Origin: CAZJNX01 sp964547415
Lineage (GTDB): Bacteria > Pseudomonadota > Alphaproteobacteria > Rhizobiales > Amorphaceae
NCBI GenBank assembly: GCA_964547415.1
Contig: CAZJNX010000001.1
Span: 1 to 64,000, forward strand
Reading direction: 5' to 3'
DNA: 64,000 bases
A program made the translations under genes and the position numbers. The notes beneath the pieces are model-generated. The model had not been told where the DNA came from, ran no database searches, and saw nothing but the letters and a program-made list of their open reading frames with translations. Below are positions 39,006 to 48,822 of the stretch, piece by piece (positions within the stretch are counted from its first letter, which is position 1; the number at the start of each line of letters is the position of its first letter).

Positions 39006-42000
39006 ATGACCGTCCACCTGCGCGAGGTTTCCCTGGACGACAAGTTCGCCGCCACGGAGGGCCGGGTCTATCTCACCGGCATCCAGGCGCTCGTGCGCAT
39101 CTCCCTCGACCGGATCCGCCTCGACCGGAAGGCCGGCTGGAAGACGGCCGGCTTCTGGTCGGGCTATCGCGGCTCGCCGCTCGGCGGCGTCGACCAGGAG
39201 CTCGGCCGCGCCCGCCGCCACCTCGACGCCCACGACATCCGCTTCACGCCGGGCGTCAACGAGGAGCTAGGCGCGACGGCCGTCTGGGGCACCCAGAAGG
39301 TGACCCTCCACGGCAAGGGCTCGCACCACGAGGGCGTCTTCGGCATCTGGTACGGCAAGGCGCCGGGCGTCGACCGGGCGGGCGACGTCCTGAAGCAGGC
39401 GAACGCGTCCGGCACGGCGGAGAAGGGCGGCGTGCTGGCGCTCGCGGGCGACGACGCGCTCGCGAAATCCTCGATGCTGCCGGCCCAGAGCGACTTCGCC
39501 TTCCTCCATTTCGAGATGCCCTTCTTCAACCCGGCGGACCTGCAGGACGTCCTCGACTACGGGCTGCACGGCCTCGCCCTGTCGCGCTACGCCGGGCTCT
39601 GGTCGGGCATGATCTGCCTTGCCGACACCATGGACGCCTCGGGCATGGTGTCGGTCGATCCGGACCGGCTCGCCTTCGCGATGCCCGCCGAGTTCGACCC
39701 GCGGCGGGACAACGAGGTGAACCGCCCACTCCTCCTCAAGAACCGCCTCGAGACCGAGCGCATCCTGCGCGACGTGCGACTGCCGGCCGTCGCGGCCTAC
39801 CAGAGGGCCAACGGTCTCGACCGGGTGGCGTTCGGGGCGCGCCGCCCGCGCTACGGGATCATCGCCACCGGCAAGGCCTACCGGGACCTCCGGCAGGCCC
39901 TCGACCTCCTCGGGATCGACGAGAAGCGCGCGCGGGCGATGGGCCTTGCCATCTACAAGGTGGCGATGCCCTGGCCGCTGGAGCCGACCGGCCTTGCCGA
40001 GTTCGCCCGCGGCCTCGAGCGCCTCCTCGTGGTGGAGCACAAGCGCCCCTTCATCGAGCCGCAGGTCAAGGAGCAGCTCTACGGCTGGCCCGCCGACGTG
40101 CGCCCGCGCATCTGGGGCAAGCGGACGCCCGAGGGCGCGCCCTTCCTGTCCGACCTCCTGGAGCTCGCCGTCCAGGACATGATCGAGGCCCTCATGGGCT
40201 TCGTGCCGGAGATCGGGGCGGACCCGGCGGTGGCGGCGGTGGCCGAGCGCCTGGTGATGCAGTCGGCCTGGGCGGCCGGCCACGCGGAAAAGGCCCAGCG
40301 CACCGCCTACTTCTGCGCCGGCTGCCCCCACTCCACCTCCACCGTGGTGCCCGAGGGGTCCCGCGCCCTGCCCGGCATCGGCTGCCACGCCATGACGGAG
40401 ATCAACGACCGCACCACGGACGGCACGATCGCCATGGGCGGCGAGGGCGCCACCTGGGTCGGCCAGGCCCCGTTCGCGCGGGACGCCCACGTCTTCGCCA
40501 ACATCGGCGACGGCACCTACTACCACTCCGGCATCCTCGCCATCCGCCAGGCGGTGTCGGCGCAGGTGCCGATCACCTACAAGATCCTGTTCAACGACGC
40601 CGTCGCCATGACCGGCGGGCAGAAGGTGGAGGGGAACCTCACCGTGCCGGCCATCACCCGCCAGCTCGAGGCCGAAGGGGTCGGCCGCGTCGTCGTCGTC
40701 ACCGAGCGGCCCGAGATCTACGAGGGGGCGAACGACCTTGCGCCCATGGTCCCCGTCGTCCACCGGGACGAGCTGATGGGCGTGGAGAGGGAGCTCGCCG
40801 CCTTCCCGGGCGTGTCGGCCATCGTCTACGACCAGACGTGCGCGGCCGAAAAGCGCCGCCGCCGCAAGAAGGGCGCCTACGAGGACCCGGACCGGCGCCT
40901 GTTCATCAACAAGCGGGTGTGCGAGGACTGCGGCGACTGCTCGGTCCAGTCGAACTGCATCGCGGTCGAGCCGGTGGAGACCGACTTCGGCCGCAAGCGG
41001 GCGATCAACCAGTCCACCTGCAACAAGGACTATTCCTGCGTGAAGGGCTTCTGCCCGTCCTTCGCGTTCGTGGAAGGGGCGGCCTTGAGGAAGGCGGAGG
41101 CCACCGGCTTCGACCCGGCCGCCCTCGCCGCCCGCCTGCCGTTGCCGGAGCGGGCGCCACTCGCCGCCACCCACAACGTCCTCGTCACCGGCATCGGCGG
41201 CTACGGCGTCACCACCGTGGCGGCGGTCCTCGCCATGGCCGGGCACGTGGACGGGATCAACGCCTCGACCCTCGACATGACGGGTCTTGCCCAGAAGAAC
41301 GGACCCGTCACCTCCCACCTGCGCTTCGCCCCGGCCGGGCGGGACATCGAGGGCCCGCGGGTGCCGCCCGCGAGCCTCGACACCCTCCTCGCCTCGGACA
41401 TGCTGGTCGCGGCCAACGGCGAGAGCCTGTCGCTCCTCGACCGGTCGCGCACCCTCGCGGTCGTCAACACGAAGGTGCAGCCGACGGCCGAGTTCGTCAT
41501 GAAGCGCACCCTCTCCTTCGACGCCGCCCGCATGGAGCGGACCTTGAGGGAGGGCGCGCGGGACGTGATCGCGGTGGACGTCGCCAACGCGGCGGAGAAG
41601 CTGTTCGGTGACACCATCTTCATGAACATGATGCTGGTGGGCGCCGCCTTCCAGAAGGGCGGGCTGCCCCTGTCGCTGGAGGCGATCGAGACGGCGATCC
41701 ACCTCAACGGCGCGGCGGTGGACAAGAACCTCGCCGCCTTCCGCGCGGGGCGCGTCCTCGCGGCGGACCCGGCAGCCGTCGAGGCGGCGATCCCGCAGCG
41801 GGAGCGCCCGCGCGACATGGGGCTCGGCGAGCGGATCGACTTCCTGGCCGAAGAGCTCGCCCGCTACCAGGACGGGGCGTACGCGGAGCGCTTCCGCCGC
41901 ACCGTCGAGAGGGTCCGCGCGGCCGACGAGGCTGACGGCGACGGCTCCATGCGGATCGCCCGCGCGGCGGCCGAGGCGCTCTACCGGACGATGGCGTACA

Positions 42001-42506
42001 AGGACGAGTACGAGGTCGCCCGCCTTTACGCCGACCCCGCCTACGAGGCGGAGCTCCGCGCCACCTTCGCCGATCCGAAGAAGGTGAAGGTGATGATGGC
42101 GCCGCCCATGATCTCGCCCATCGACCCGGCCACCGGGCGGCCGAAGAAGCGGGCGTTCGGCCCCTGGGTTTTCCGCGCCTTCCGCGTGCTCGCCCGGATG
42201 AAGCGGCTGCGCGGCACCGTGCTCGACCCGTTCGGCCGCAACCCGGAGCGGCGGGCCGAGCGGGCCGAGATCGCGCGCGTGGAGGAAGACCTTACCCGCG
42301 TCGCCGAGGCCCTCGGCGAGGGCCGCGGCCACTACGGCCTCCTCCTTCAGATCGCGGGCCTCGGCGGGCGCATCCGCGGCTATGGCCCGGTGAAGGAGGA
42401 GAACCGCGCAGCCGCCCACGCCGCCCGGGCGGACCTTTACGCCCGCCTCGCGTCGGACGAGAAGCCCGCGCCCCGCGGCACCGTCCTCCTCGACGCAGCC
42501 GAGTAG
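39006..42506 (+). CDS. Indolepyruvate:ferredoxin oxidoreductase, fused subunits
   Basis: 1166 aa, matching the single-chain alpha-beta fusion found in alphaproteobacteria. It oxidatively decarboxylates aryl or branched 2-oxo acids to acyl-CoA, reducing ferredoxin. The thiamine diphosphate region is NIGDGTYYHSGILAIRQAV with LFNDAVAMTGGQ. Two 4Fe-4S-type Cys clusters follow: KRVCEDCGDCSVQSNC and CNKDYSCVKGFCPSF. The gamma-like domain begins at VLVTGIGGYGVTTVAAVLA. ATG 39006 follows TGGAG. It is divergent from the Lrp gene, and its product fits downstream of amino-acid deamination. Confidence 0.93.
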   Translation: MTVHLREVSLDDKFAATEGRVYLTGIQALVRISLDRIRLDRKAGWKTAGFWSGYRGSPLGGVDQELGRARRHLDAHDIRFTPGVNEELGATAVWGTQKVTLHGKGSHHEGVFGIWYGKAPGVDRAGDVLKQANASGTAEKGGVLALAGDDALAKSSMLPAQSDFAFLHFEMPFFNPADLQDVLDYGLHGLALSRYAGLWSGMICLADTMDASGMVSVDPDRLAFAMPAEFDPRRDNEVNRPLLLKNRLETERILRDVRLPAVAAYQRANGLDRVAFGARRPRYGIIATGKAYRDLRQALDLLGIDEKRARAMGLAIYKVAMPWPLEPTGLAEFARGLERLLVVEHKRPFIEPQVKEQLYGWPADVRPRIWGKRTPEGAPFLSDLLELAVQDMIEALMGFVPEIGADPAVAAVAERLVMQSAWAAGHAEKAQRTAYFCAGCPHSTSTVVPEGSRALPGIGCHAMTEINDRTTDGTIAMGGEGATWVGQAPFARDAHVFANIGDGTYYHSGILAIRQAVSAQVPITYKILFNDAVAMTGGQKVEGNLTVPAITRQLEAEGVGRVVVVTERPEIYEGANDLAPMVPVVHRDELMGVERELAAFPGVSAIVYDQTCAAEKRRRRKKGAYEDPDRRLFINKRVCEDCGDCSVQSNCIAVEPVETDFGRKRAINQSTCNKDYSCVKGFCPSFAFVEGAALRKAEATGFDPAALAARLPLPERAPLAATHNVLVTGIGGYGVTTVAAVLAMAGHVDGINASTLDMTGLAQKNGPVTSHLRFAPAGRDIEGPRVPPASLDTLLASDMLVAANGESLSLLDRSRTLAVVNTKVQPTAEFVMKRTLSFDAARMERTLREGARDVIAVDVANAAEKLFGDTIFMNMMLVGAAFQKGGLPLSLEAIETAIHLNGAAVDKNLAAFRAGRVLAADPAAVEAAIPQRERPRDMGLGERIDFLAEELARYQDGAYAERFRRTVERVRAADEADGDGSMRIARAAAEALYRTMAYKDEYEVARLYADPAYEAELRATFADPKKVKVMMAPPMISPIDPATGRPKKRAFGPWVFRAFRVLARMKRLRGTVLDPFGRNPERRAERAEIARVEEDLTRVAEALGEGRGHYGLLLQIAGLGGRIRGYGPVKEENRAAAHAARADLYARLASDEKPAPRGTVLLDAAE

Positions 42507-42522
42507 CGCGGCGGCGGCCCGG

Positions 42523-43170
42523 TCAGTCCCCGTCGATGAGGCCCGCGCCCGCGCCCCGCTCCCGCGACAGGTCGGTGGCGGGGACGAGAAGGCGGGCGGC
42601 GAGCCCGTCGAGGGCGGCGTGGACCTTTGCCTCGACGGGGACGCCGTCGGTCGGCACCGCCAGCCGTCCGGGCAGCGCGCCCGTGAAGGGGCGGCACGTG
42701 AAGGTGCCTGCCGCGAGCGGCCCCTCCCCTGCGACGAGGAAGACGGCTCCGTCCACCGCGACGACGGCCGGGCCGTCCTCCGAGGCGAGCGCGCGGCAGC
42801 GCCCGTCCCCGGCCGCGGCGAGGTAACCCGCCACGATCTCGGGAACATCGAGGGCGAACAGCACGATATCCTCCGAAAAGGCGAGCGCGAGATCCGCCGT
42901 GGCGGGGCCGGCGAGGCAGGCCGAAAGCCCCGCCTCGGGGTCGGCGGGCACCATGCGCCAGGCCGTGCTCTTGCGCTCGGCGGAGGGCGGCGCGGACCGC
43001 CCGTCCCCGAGGGCGGCGAGGGCGCGGGCGGCGAGCGCGGGCCCGTCGAGGCGGGAGGCGGACAGGACCCGCACGGCGCTGCCGAAGTCCTCCGCGACGC
43101 CGACGGCGACACCCGCCCCGCAGGCCGCCTTGCGCGCCAGCGTCTCCACCTCGTTGAGGGACAGGATCAT
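42523..43170 (-). CDS. DUF3726-like protein
   Basis: 215 aa. The opening SLNEVETLARKAACGAGVAVGVAEDFG matches the DUF3726 family of alphaproteobacteria, whose function is unknown. Short beta strands follow and no catalytic motif is evident. ATG 43170 overlaps the stop of the upstream 580-aa gene (ATGA), so the two are made together. It ends 16 nt from the end of the convergent ferredoxin oxidoreductase gene. Confidence 0.75.
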   Translation of the reverse strand: MILSLNEVETLARKAACGAGVAVGVAEDFGSAVRVLSASRLDGPALAARALAALGDGRSAPPSAERKSTAWRMVPADPEAGLSACLAGPATADLALAFSEDIVLFALDVPEIVAGYLAAAGDGRCRALASEDGPAVVAVDGAVFLVAGEGPLAAGTFTCRPFTGALPGRLAVPTDGVPVEAKVHAALDGLAARLLVPATDLSRERGAGAGLIDGD

Positions 43171-44909
43171 GCCGCGCCGAGCGGGGCGAGCACGAACCAG
43201 TCCTCCGCCGAGGCTCGCTTCAGGTCGTCCGGCAGGGGCGCGCCGGCGAACAGGGTGATGCGCGTCCAGCGGTCGGACCTGGGGTCGAAGCGGCAGGCGC
43301 CGAAGAACGACAGCTTGCAGCGCAACAGGTCGACGGGCAGGCAGGTCTCGCCCACCAGGTTGTCCCGGATCTCCGCGTAGGGGTGGCGCGCCGTGGTCTG
43401 CACGCGGCGGATGGCGTGGCGCAGGTCCGGCCGGCGGAGGGCCAGCTCGGCCACCCTCGCCCCGCCCGGCCAGTTGTCGAGGGCGGTGGCGAGCGCCTGG
43501 ACGCGGGCGGCGATGTCGAACGGCATCTCCCGGTCGGCCCCGGGCTCGGCATGGCGGCTGCCGAGGCGCGGCTCGAGCTTTTCCTCCGACACGTACCAGA
43601 AGAGCGCGCTCTCGGCCGGGTCCGACAAATCCCGCTCCAGCGCCCAGGCGTAGTCGCGCCGCAGGTGCCGGGCGAGGTCGGCAAGGCGCATGGCCGGGTC
43701 GATCCGCGCCCCTTCGGGCGGCGCGCCCATGGTGGCGGGAAGGTCGTCCACCCGCTCCGGCACGATCTCCACGAGGAGGCTCGCCGCGAGCTCCTGGGCG
43801 TCGGGGGCGAGCCCCTCCTCGGCGAGCTCCATGATGGCGTCGAACGGGCGGTCGGCCTTCATGACGTCGATGGAATCGATCCAGTCCTCGAGCCGGGAGA
43901 GGTCCTCCCCGAGGCGGGCGATCCGCGCGCTCTCCCGCGCGTCGTCCACCTGCCACTCGCCGACGTGGGCCGTCGCGAGCCGCAGGAGCTCGCGGAAGCG
44001 GGCGATGCGGAAGTCCTCCGCCGACGGGGTCGCGCGGGCGCGGGCGATCGCCGTCTCCCGTGCCGCGATCCAGTTGTTGAGGAGGATCGGGTGGTTGACG
44101 AGGAAGGGCGCCATCCCGAGGCCGGTGGAGTTGCCGATGCCGAGGCGGCGGCGCACGTCGTCGGCGAGCGGCACCGCCGTCTCGGGCGCGCGCATGCGGG
44201 CGATGTGGTCCACGATCTCGAAGGAGAACAGGCGGATCAGGTAGACGGTGAGCATCTCCGCCTCGAACGGGCCCGTGAGGTCGCCCGCCGCCTCGAGGCG
44301 CGCCCGGTCGGCGATGCCGAACTTGCCGTTGCCGTAGACCGCCGTCGTGCGCATCAGGTAGCCGACCTTCGCCACCATCGCCGCGTCCGGCTGGCGGCCC
44401 TCGGCGAGGCGCTCCACCACGTGGTCGAAGAAGCGCACGGATCGGTTGGCGCGGGAGAGGGTGAGGTCCGAGGAAAGGTAGCGGGCCGCCTCCTGCCGCG
44501 GGGCGGCGGCCGACAGGCGCTCGATGTCCGCCCGGGTCGGGATCCCCTCGAACAGGACGAAGCTCGCGTCCCACGCCTCGGCGATCACCCGGTCGGAGCG
44601 CTTGTCCGGGTCGAGGGCGGTTGAGAAGGCGACGAGGGAATAGACGGCGCGTGGTCCGCGGGCCTCGATCACGAGGTGGCCGTAGCCGTTCCCGTCGAGG
44701 GCGCGGCGGGCGACGGCCACCTGCCAGCCCTCGTCCCGCATCCGCCGCATGAGCGTCGGCATGAAGCTGAGGCGCGTCGGGAAGAAGCTGCCGAGCCGGG
44801 AAAGCCGCATGACCGTGTCGGGCGAGCGCAGGGGGACGGGCGCGGAAAGGCGCTCCGATGCCTCCTCGGCGTCCGGCATCTCGATCGGGGCGGCGGGGCT
44901 CGTCTCCAT
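43167..44909 (-). CDS. Conserved protein of unknown function, 580 aa
   Basis: 580 aa, soluble, mostly helical by composition, with no signal peptide. Notable stretches are LGSFFPTRLSFMPTLMRRM, YGHLVIEARGPRAVYSLVAF, VGYLMRTTAVYGNGKFGIAD and LLRCKLSFFGACRFDPRSD. I recognise no family or catalytic motif. ATG 44909 has GGAGGA upstream. It is coupled to the DUF3726-like gene and lies between two amino-acid and peptide catabolism loci, which may hint at metabolic function. Confidence 0.7.
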   Translation of the reverse strand: METSPAAPIEMPDAEEASERLSAPVPLRSPDTVMRLSRLGSFFPTRLSFMPTLMRRMRDEGWQVAVARRALDGNGYGHLVIEARGPRAVYSLVAFSTALDPDKRSDRVIAEAWDASFVLFEGIPTRADIERLSAAAPRQEAARYLSSDLTLSRANRSVRFFDHVVERLAEGRQPDAAMVAKVGYLMRTTAVYGNGKFGIADRARLEAAGDLTGPFEAEMLTVYLIRLFSFEIVDHIARMRAPETAVPLADDVRRRLGIGNSTGLGMAPFLVNHPILLNNWIAARETAIARARATPSAEDFRIARFRELLRLATAHVGEWQVDDARESARIARLGEDLSRLEDWIDSIDVMKADRPFDAIMELAEEGLAPDAQELAASLLVEIVPERVDDLPATMGAPPEGARIDPAMRLADLARHLRRDYAWALERDLSDPAESALFWYVSEEKLEPRLGSRHAEPGADREMPFDIAARVQALATALDNWPGGARVAELALRRPDLRHAIRRVQTTARHPYAEIRDNLVGETCLPVDLLRCKLSFFGACRFDPRSDRWTRITLFAGAPLPDDLKRASAEDWFVLAPLGAA

Positions 44910-44967
44910 CAAGGTCCTCCGGCGTCTCTTCGGCGGCAAACAAGAGTCGTGCCGGCCGCCTCCCGCC

Positions 44968-46008
44968 TCATGCGCCGCGGCGGGTCAGCTCCTCCATCGC
45001 GTCCTCGCGGGTGCCCTCCGCCGCCCCGAAGGAGGTCCGGAAGAACGCCAGCCAGTTGCCCCCCATGATGCCCGCCACCTCTTCGGGGGAAAAGCCCCGT
45101 GCCGCAAGAGCGTTTCGCAGATGCGGAAAATCCCGGTTGTCGCGAAACCAGTCCGGCTGGGGCGGAAAGCCGGCGGCGGACGCGCTGCCCTCGCCGTAGT
45201 CGGTCTCCTTCGACCAGCGCCCGTTGCGCATCCACTCCACGACGGTATCGGGCTGGTCCTGGCAAAGGTCCGTGCCGATGCCGATCCGCTCCACTCCCAT
45301 GAGGTCCGCGGTGCGGGCGACCATCTCCGTGAAGGATGCGATGGTGCAGGCCGGGCCGTCCTTGAGGTGGTGGGGGTAGAGGGAAAAGCCCAGCATGCCG
45401 CCGCTCTCGCCGAGCGCCTTGAGGACGGTGTCGGACTTGTTGCGCTTCGCCCCGTGCCAGAACGCCGGATTGGCGTGGGTGACGGCGATGGGGCGGGCGG
45501 AGGCCTCGATCGCCTCGAGGGTCGAGCGCTCGGCCGAATGGCTCATGTCGACCACGAGGCCGACGCGGTTCATCTCGGCCACCACCTGGCGGCCCATGCG
45601 GGTGAGGCCGGTGTCCTCCGCCTCGTAGCAGCCGGTCGCGAGCAGGCTCTGGTTGTTGTAGGTGAGCTGCATGAAGCGCACGCCGAGGGTGTGCCAGACC
45701 TCCACGAGACCGATGTCGTCCTCGATCGGCGAGGGGTTCTGGAACCCGAAGACGATGGCGGTCCGGCCCGCCCGCTTCGCCGCCAGGATATCGTCCGCCG
45801 TGCCGGCCTGGCAGATCCGGTCGGGCAGGCGCTCGAACCAGCGGTTCCAGGCGATCACGTTGGCGACCGCCTCGCGGAAGAGCTCGTGGTAGGCGATCGT
45901 CACGTGGACCGCGTCGACGCCCCCCTCCGCCATCTCCCGGAAGATCTTCTCCGACCAGTTGGCGTACTGCAGGCAGTCGATGGTGAGGGGCGTGTCCTTG
46001 TCGTGCAT
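44968..46008 (-). CDS. Membrane-dipeptidase (M19) family protein with altered metal site
   Basis: 346 aa. The TIM-barrel of renal dipeptidases is recognisable: VVDMSHSAERSTLEAIEAS, PIAVTHANPAFW, IGIGTDLCQDQ and a C-terminal IMGGNWLAFF. The first metal-binding motif, HxDxP near the N-terminus, is absent; the equivalent reads IDCLQYANWS. The bridging Glu region reads FGFQNPSP. So part of the binuclear zinc site is changed and the activity may differ from dipeptide hydrolysis. No signal peptide is seen. It follows the Pat-like gene by 14 nt and is probably last in the tct operon. Confidence 0.82.
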   Translation of the reverse strand: MHDKDTPLTIDCLQYANWSEKIFREMAEGGVDAVHVTIAYHELFREAVANVIAWNRWFERLPDRICQAGTADDILAAKRAGRTAIVFGFQNPSPIEDDIGLVEVWHTLGVRFMQLTYNNQSLLATGCYEAEDTGLTRMGRQVVAEMNRVGLVVDMSHSAERSTLEAIEASARPIAVTHANPAFWHGAKRNKSDTVLKALGESGGMLGFSLYPHHLKDGPACTIASFTEMVARTADLMGVERIGIGTDLCQDQPDTVVEWMRNGRWSKETDYGEGSASAAGFPPQPDWFRDNRDFPHLRNALAARGFSPEEVAGIMGGNWLAFFRTSFGAAEGTREDAMEELTRRGA

Positions 46009-46022
46009 GGGCGGTCCGGCGG

Positions 46023-48734
46023 TCAGTCGGCCGGGCGCCCGGCGAGGTCGAGGACGACCCGGGCGAGCTCCGGCGAGTGGGGCTCGGGACGGATGTCGAA
46101 GCCCAGATCGCGGCACATGGCAAGCATGCTCGTGTTCTCGAGGAGGACGTCCCCGTAGATGCGCGAGACGCCCGTCTCCTTCCCGTAGGCGATGAGGTGG
46201 CGCATGAGCGCCCAGCCGATCCCGTGGCCCTTGAGGTCGGAGCGCACGATGATGGCGTACTCCCCCTCCACCCGGTCCGGATCGCAGTTGAGGCGCGAGA
46301 CGCCGAGGAGCGCGCCCGTCTCCGGCTCGAGGGCGACGAAGGCGATGTCCCGGGCGTAGTCGAGCTGGGTGAGGCGGGCGAGGAGCTCGTGGCTCCAGGT
46401 CTTGTGGGGGGCGAGCATGCGCATCCTGACATCGTGGCCCGTCAGCCGCTCGAAGAAGGCGGGGTAGAGCGCCTCGTCGTCCGGGCGGATGGGGCGCAGG
46501 AAGACCCGCTGCCCGTCCCGCACCTCCACCGTCCGCTCCCACTCCGAGGGGTAGGGGCGGATCGCCAGCGACCGGTTCGGCCCTTCCTCCCCGACCCGGG
46601 ACAGGTCGAGGGTGGCGCGCCCGTCGAGGGCGACGACGCCGTCCGGCCCGGCGAGGAGCGGGTTGATGTCGAGGGCGGTGACGGCCGGGCAGTCCACCAC
46701 CACCTGGGACAGGCGCACGAGGGCGAGGGCGAGGGCATCGACGTCCGCCGCCGGCCGGTCCCGGTAGCCCGCGAGGAGGCGGGAGATGCGGGTGCGGCCG
46801 ATGAGGTCCTTCGCGAGCAGGAGGTCGAGGGGCGGGAGCGCCACGGCGCTGTCGGCCACCACCTCCACGGACGTGCCGCCCGCGCCGAAGACGATGAGCG
46901 GCCCGAAGACGGGATCGGAGGTGACGCCGAGGATGAGCTCGTGGGTGTTGCGGGTCGTCACCATGGGCTGGAGGGTGACGCCGTCCACCCGCGCGTCCGG
47001 CACGCGGTCGGCGACGCGGGCGAGCATCGCCTCCATGGCCGCCCGGGCGTCCGCGGCCGAGCGCACGTCGAGGACGACGCCTCCGACATCCGACTTGTGG
47101 GTGATGTCGGGGGAGAGGATCTTCACCACCACCGCCCTGTGGTCGGCGAGGAGGGCGGCGGCCTTCTCCTCCACGTCCTCGAGGGTGGCGCGGACCGTGC
47201 GGGTGACGGGCATGCCGAAGGCCGCGAGGAGCTCCTTCGTCTCGTCCTCCGACAGGGTGGCCCGGCCCTCGTCCGCGGCCCCGCGGATCACCGCGTCGGC
47301 CGCCGGAACGTCGGCCGAGAAGCCCTCCGGGAGGCGCGGCGGGGTGCGCATGAGGGCGGTCTGGGCCTCGGACCAGCGGGTGAGGTCGCGGAAGGCGCGC
47401 ACCCCGTCGGACGGGCCCTGGTAGCTCCCGATGCCGGCCGCGCGCAGGCGCCGCCGGGCGGAGGCCACCGTCTCCTCCCCGAGCCACACGGACAGGACGG
47501 GCTTGGGCCGGCGGTAGCGGGCCGCGTCCCGGTGCTGCTCGAAGGCGGTGACGAGGGCGCCCGCCGCCTCGGAGGCGGAGGCCAGCGCCGTCGGGCAGTT
47601 GAGGGCGAGGAGGGCGTCGACGTTGGGGTCCGCCAGCATCGCCGCGGTCGCCGCCTCCCAGCGCTCGGGCGGCGCGTCGCCGATGATGTCGACGGGGTTC
47701 GCCTTCGACCAGGTGGGCGGCAGGAAGGCGTCGAGGTGCTCCATCGTCTCCGGGGCGAGGTCGGACAGGGTGCCGCCGTAGTCCTCCAGCCGGTCGACGG
47801 CGAGGACGCCCGCCCCGCCGCCGTTCGTCAGGATCCCGAGCCGCGCTTCCTTGAGGGGGCGGAAGCGGGAGAGGGTCTCGGCGGCGTCGAACAGCTCCTC
47901 GAGCTCGGTGACGCGCAACAGGCCCGCGCGGCGGAAGGCGGCGTCGGCCGCCGCGTCCGCCCCCGCGAGGGCGCCGGTGTGGGTGGCTGCGGCCGCCGCC
48001 CCCTTGGCGTGGCGGCCCGACTTGACGACGATGACCGGCTTCACGCGGGCGGCGGCGCGGGCGGCGGACATGAACTTGTCGGCCCGCGTCACCGTCTCGA
48101 GGTAGAGGAGGATCGCCCGCGTCTCCCCGTCGCCCGCCAGCACGTCGAGGCAGTCGGCGACGTCCACGTCCGCCATGTCGCCCAGCGAAACGATGCGGGA
48201 AAAGCCGATGCCGCGGGCCGCCGCGACGTCGAGGATCGCGGCGATGAGCGCGCCCGACTGGGACAGGAGCGCCACGTTCCCGGCCGCGGGCGCGACGTGC
48301 GAGAAGGACGCGTTGAGGCCGAGGCGGGGGACGAACAGGCCGAAGCAGTTGGGCCCGACGATGCGGAAGGTGTGGGGGCGCGCGGCGTCGAGCATCGCCT
48401 GGCGCAGGCCGTTGTCGGCGTTGAGGCCGGCCGTGAGGCACACCGCCGCGCGGGTGCCGCGCGCGCCGAGCTCGCCGACGAGGGGCGGGATGGTGGCGGG
48501 CGGCGTCGCGAAGACCGCAAGGTCCGGCGGGTGGGGGAGCGCGGCGACGTCCCGGTAGCAGGGAAGGCCGTCCACCGCGTCGTACTTCGGGTTCACCGGC
48601 CACAGGGCGCCGCCGAACTCCGCCTCCCGCAGGTTGTCGAGGACGGTCCGGCCAAGGGAGCCCTCGCGCGGGGATGCGCCGAACACGGCGATCGATTCGG
48701 GCTCGAACAGCTTGTCGAGGTTGCGGATCGTCAT
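46023..48734 (-). CDS. Pat-like protein: acyl-CoA ligase (NDP-forming type) fused to GNAT acetyltransferase
   Basis: 903 aa. From the N-terminus: CoA-binding domain (ESIAVFGASPREGSLGRTV), succinyl-CoA ligase-like domains with GPNCFGLF and ATHTGALAG, an ATP-grasp domain (ITHKSDVGGVVLDV, INPLLAGPDGVVALD) and a C-terminal GNAT domain (YAIIVRSDLKGHGIGWALM). This is the layout of bacterial protein lysine acetyltransferases of the Pat/PatZ type. The His in THTG aligns with the phosphohistidine of active NDP-forming ligases, so ligase activity may remain. ATG 48734 is chosen by the conserved MTIRNLDKLFEPESIAV start. Confidence 0.9.
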   Translation of the reverse strand: MTIRNLDKLFEPESIAVFGASPREGSLGRTVLDNLREAEFGGALWPVNPKYDAVDGLPCYRDVAALPHPPDLAVFATPPATIPPLVGELGARGTRAAVCLTAGLNADNGLRQAMLDAARPHTFRIVGPNCFGLFVPRLGLNASFSHVAPAAGNVALLSQSGALIAAILDVAAARGIGFSRIVSLGDMADVDVADCLDVLAGDGETRAILLYLETVTRADKFMSAARAAARVKPVIVVKSGRHAKGAAAAATHTGALAGADAAADAAFRRAGLLRVTELEELFDAAETLSRFRPLKEARLGILTNGGGAGVLAVDRLEDYGGTLSDLAPETMEHLDAFLPPTWSKANPVDIIGDAPPERWEAATAAMLADPNVDALLALNCPTALASASEAAGALVTAFEQHRDAARYRRPKPVLSVWLGEETVASARRRLRAAGIGSYQGPSDGVRAFRDLTRWSEAQTALMRTPPRLPEGFSADVPAADAVIRGAADEGRATLSEDETKELLAAFGMPVTRTVRATLEDVEEKAAALLADHRAVVVKILSPDITHKSDVGGVVLDVRSAADARAAMEAMLARVADRVPDARVDGVTLQPMVTTRNTHELILGVTSDPVFGPLIVFGAGGTSVEVVADSAVALPPLDLLLAKDLIGRTRISRLLAGYRDRPAADVDALALALVRLSQVVVDCPAVTALDINPLLAGPDGVVALDGRATLDLSRVGEEGPNRSLAIRPYPSEWERTVEVRDGQRVFLRPIRPDDEALYPAFFERLTGHDVRMRMLAPHKTWSHELLARLTQLDYARDIAFVALEPETGALLGVSRLNCDPDRVEGEYAIIVRSDLKGHGIGWALMRHLIAYGKETGVSRIYGDVLLENTSMLAMCRDLGFDIRPEPHSPELARVVLDLAGRPAD

Positions 48735-48822
48735 GGCTTCCCCTGCCCCCTTGCGCGTTGCCGTCGGCGCGCGGCCGGCCCTTCGTGCCACCAGCTGCCG
48801 TTTGCGGCAATGCCGCGGACGC

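Noticed and set aside
39267..43112. 1281-codon minus-strand open frame over the ferredoxin oxidoreductase gene
   Set aside because: Shadow of a well-supported gene; composition is low-complexity His/Arg/Gly with no motif.
44968..48810. One continuous open frame reaching from the dipeptidase gene through the Pat-like gene
   Set aside because: Only the part after ATG 46008 encodes the dipeptidase; the upstream part is an out-of-frame reading of the Pat-like gene, so it is not a fusion.
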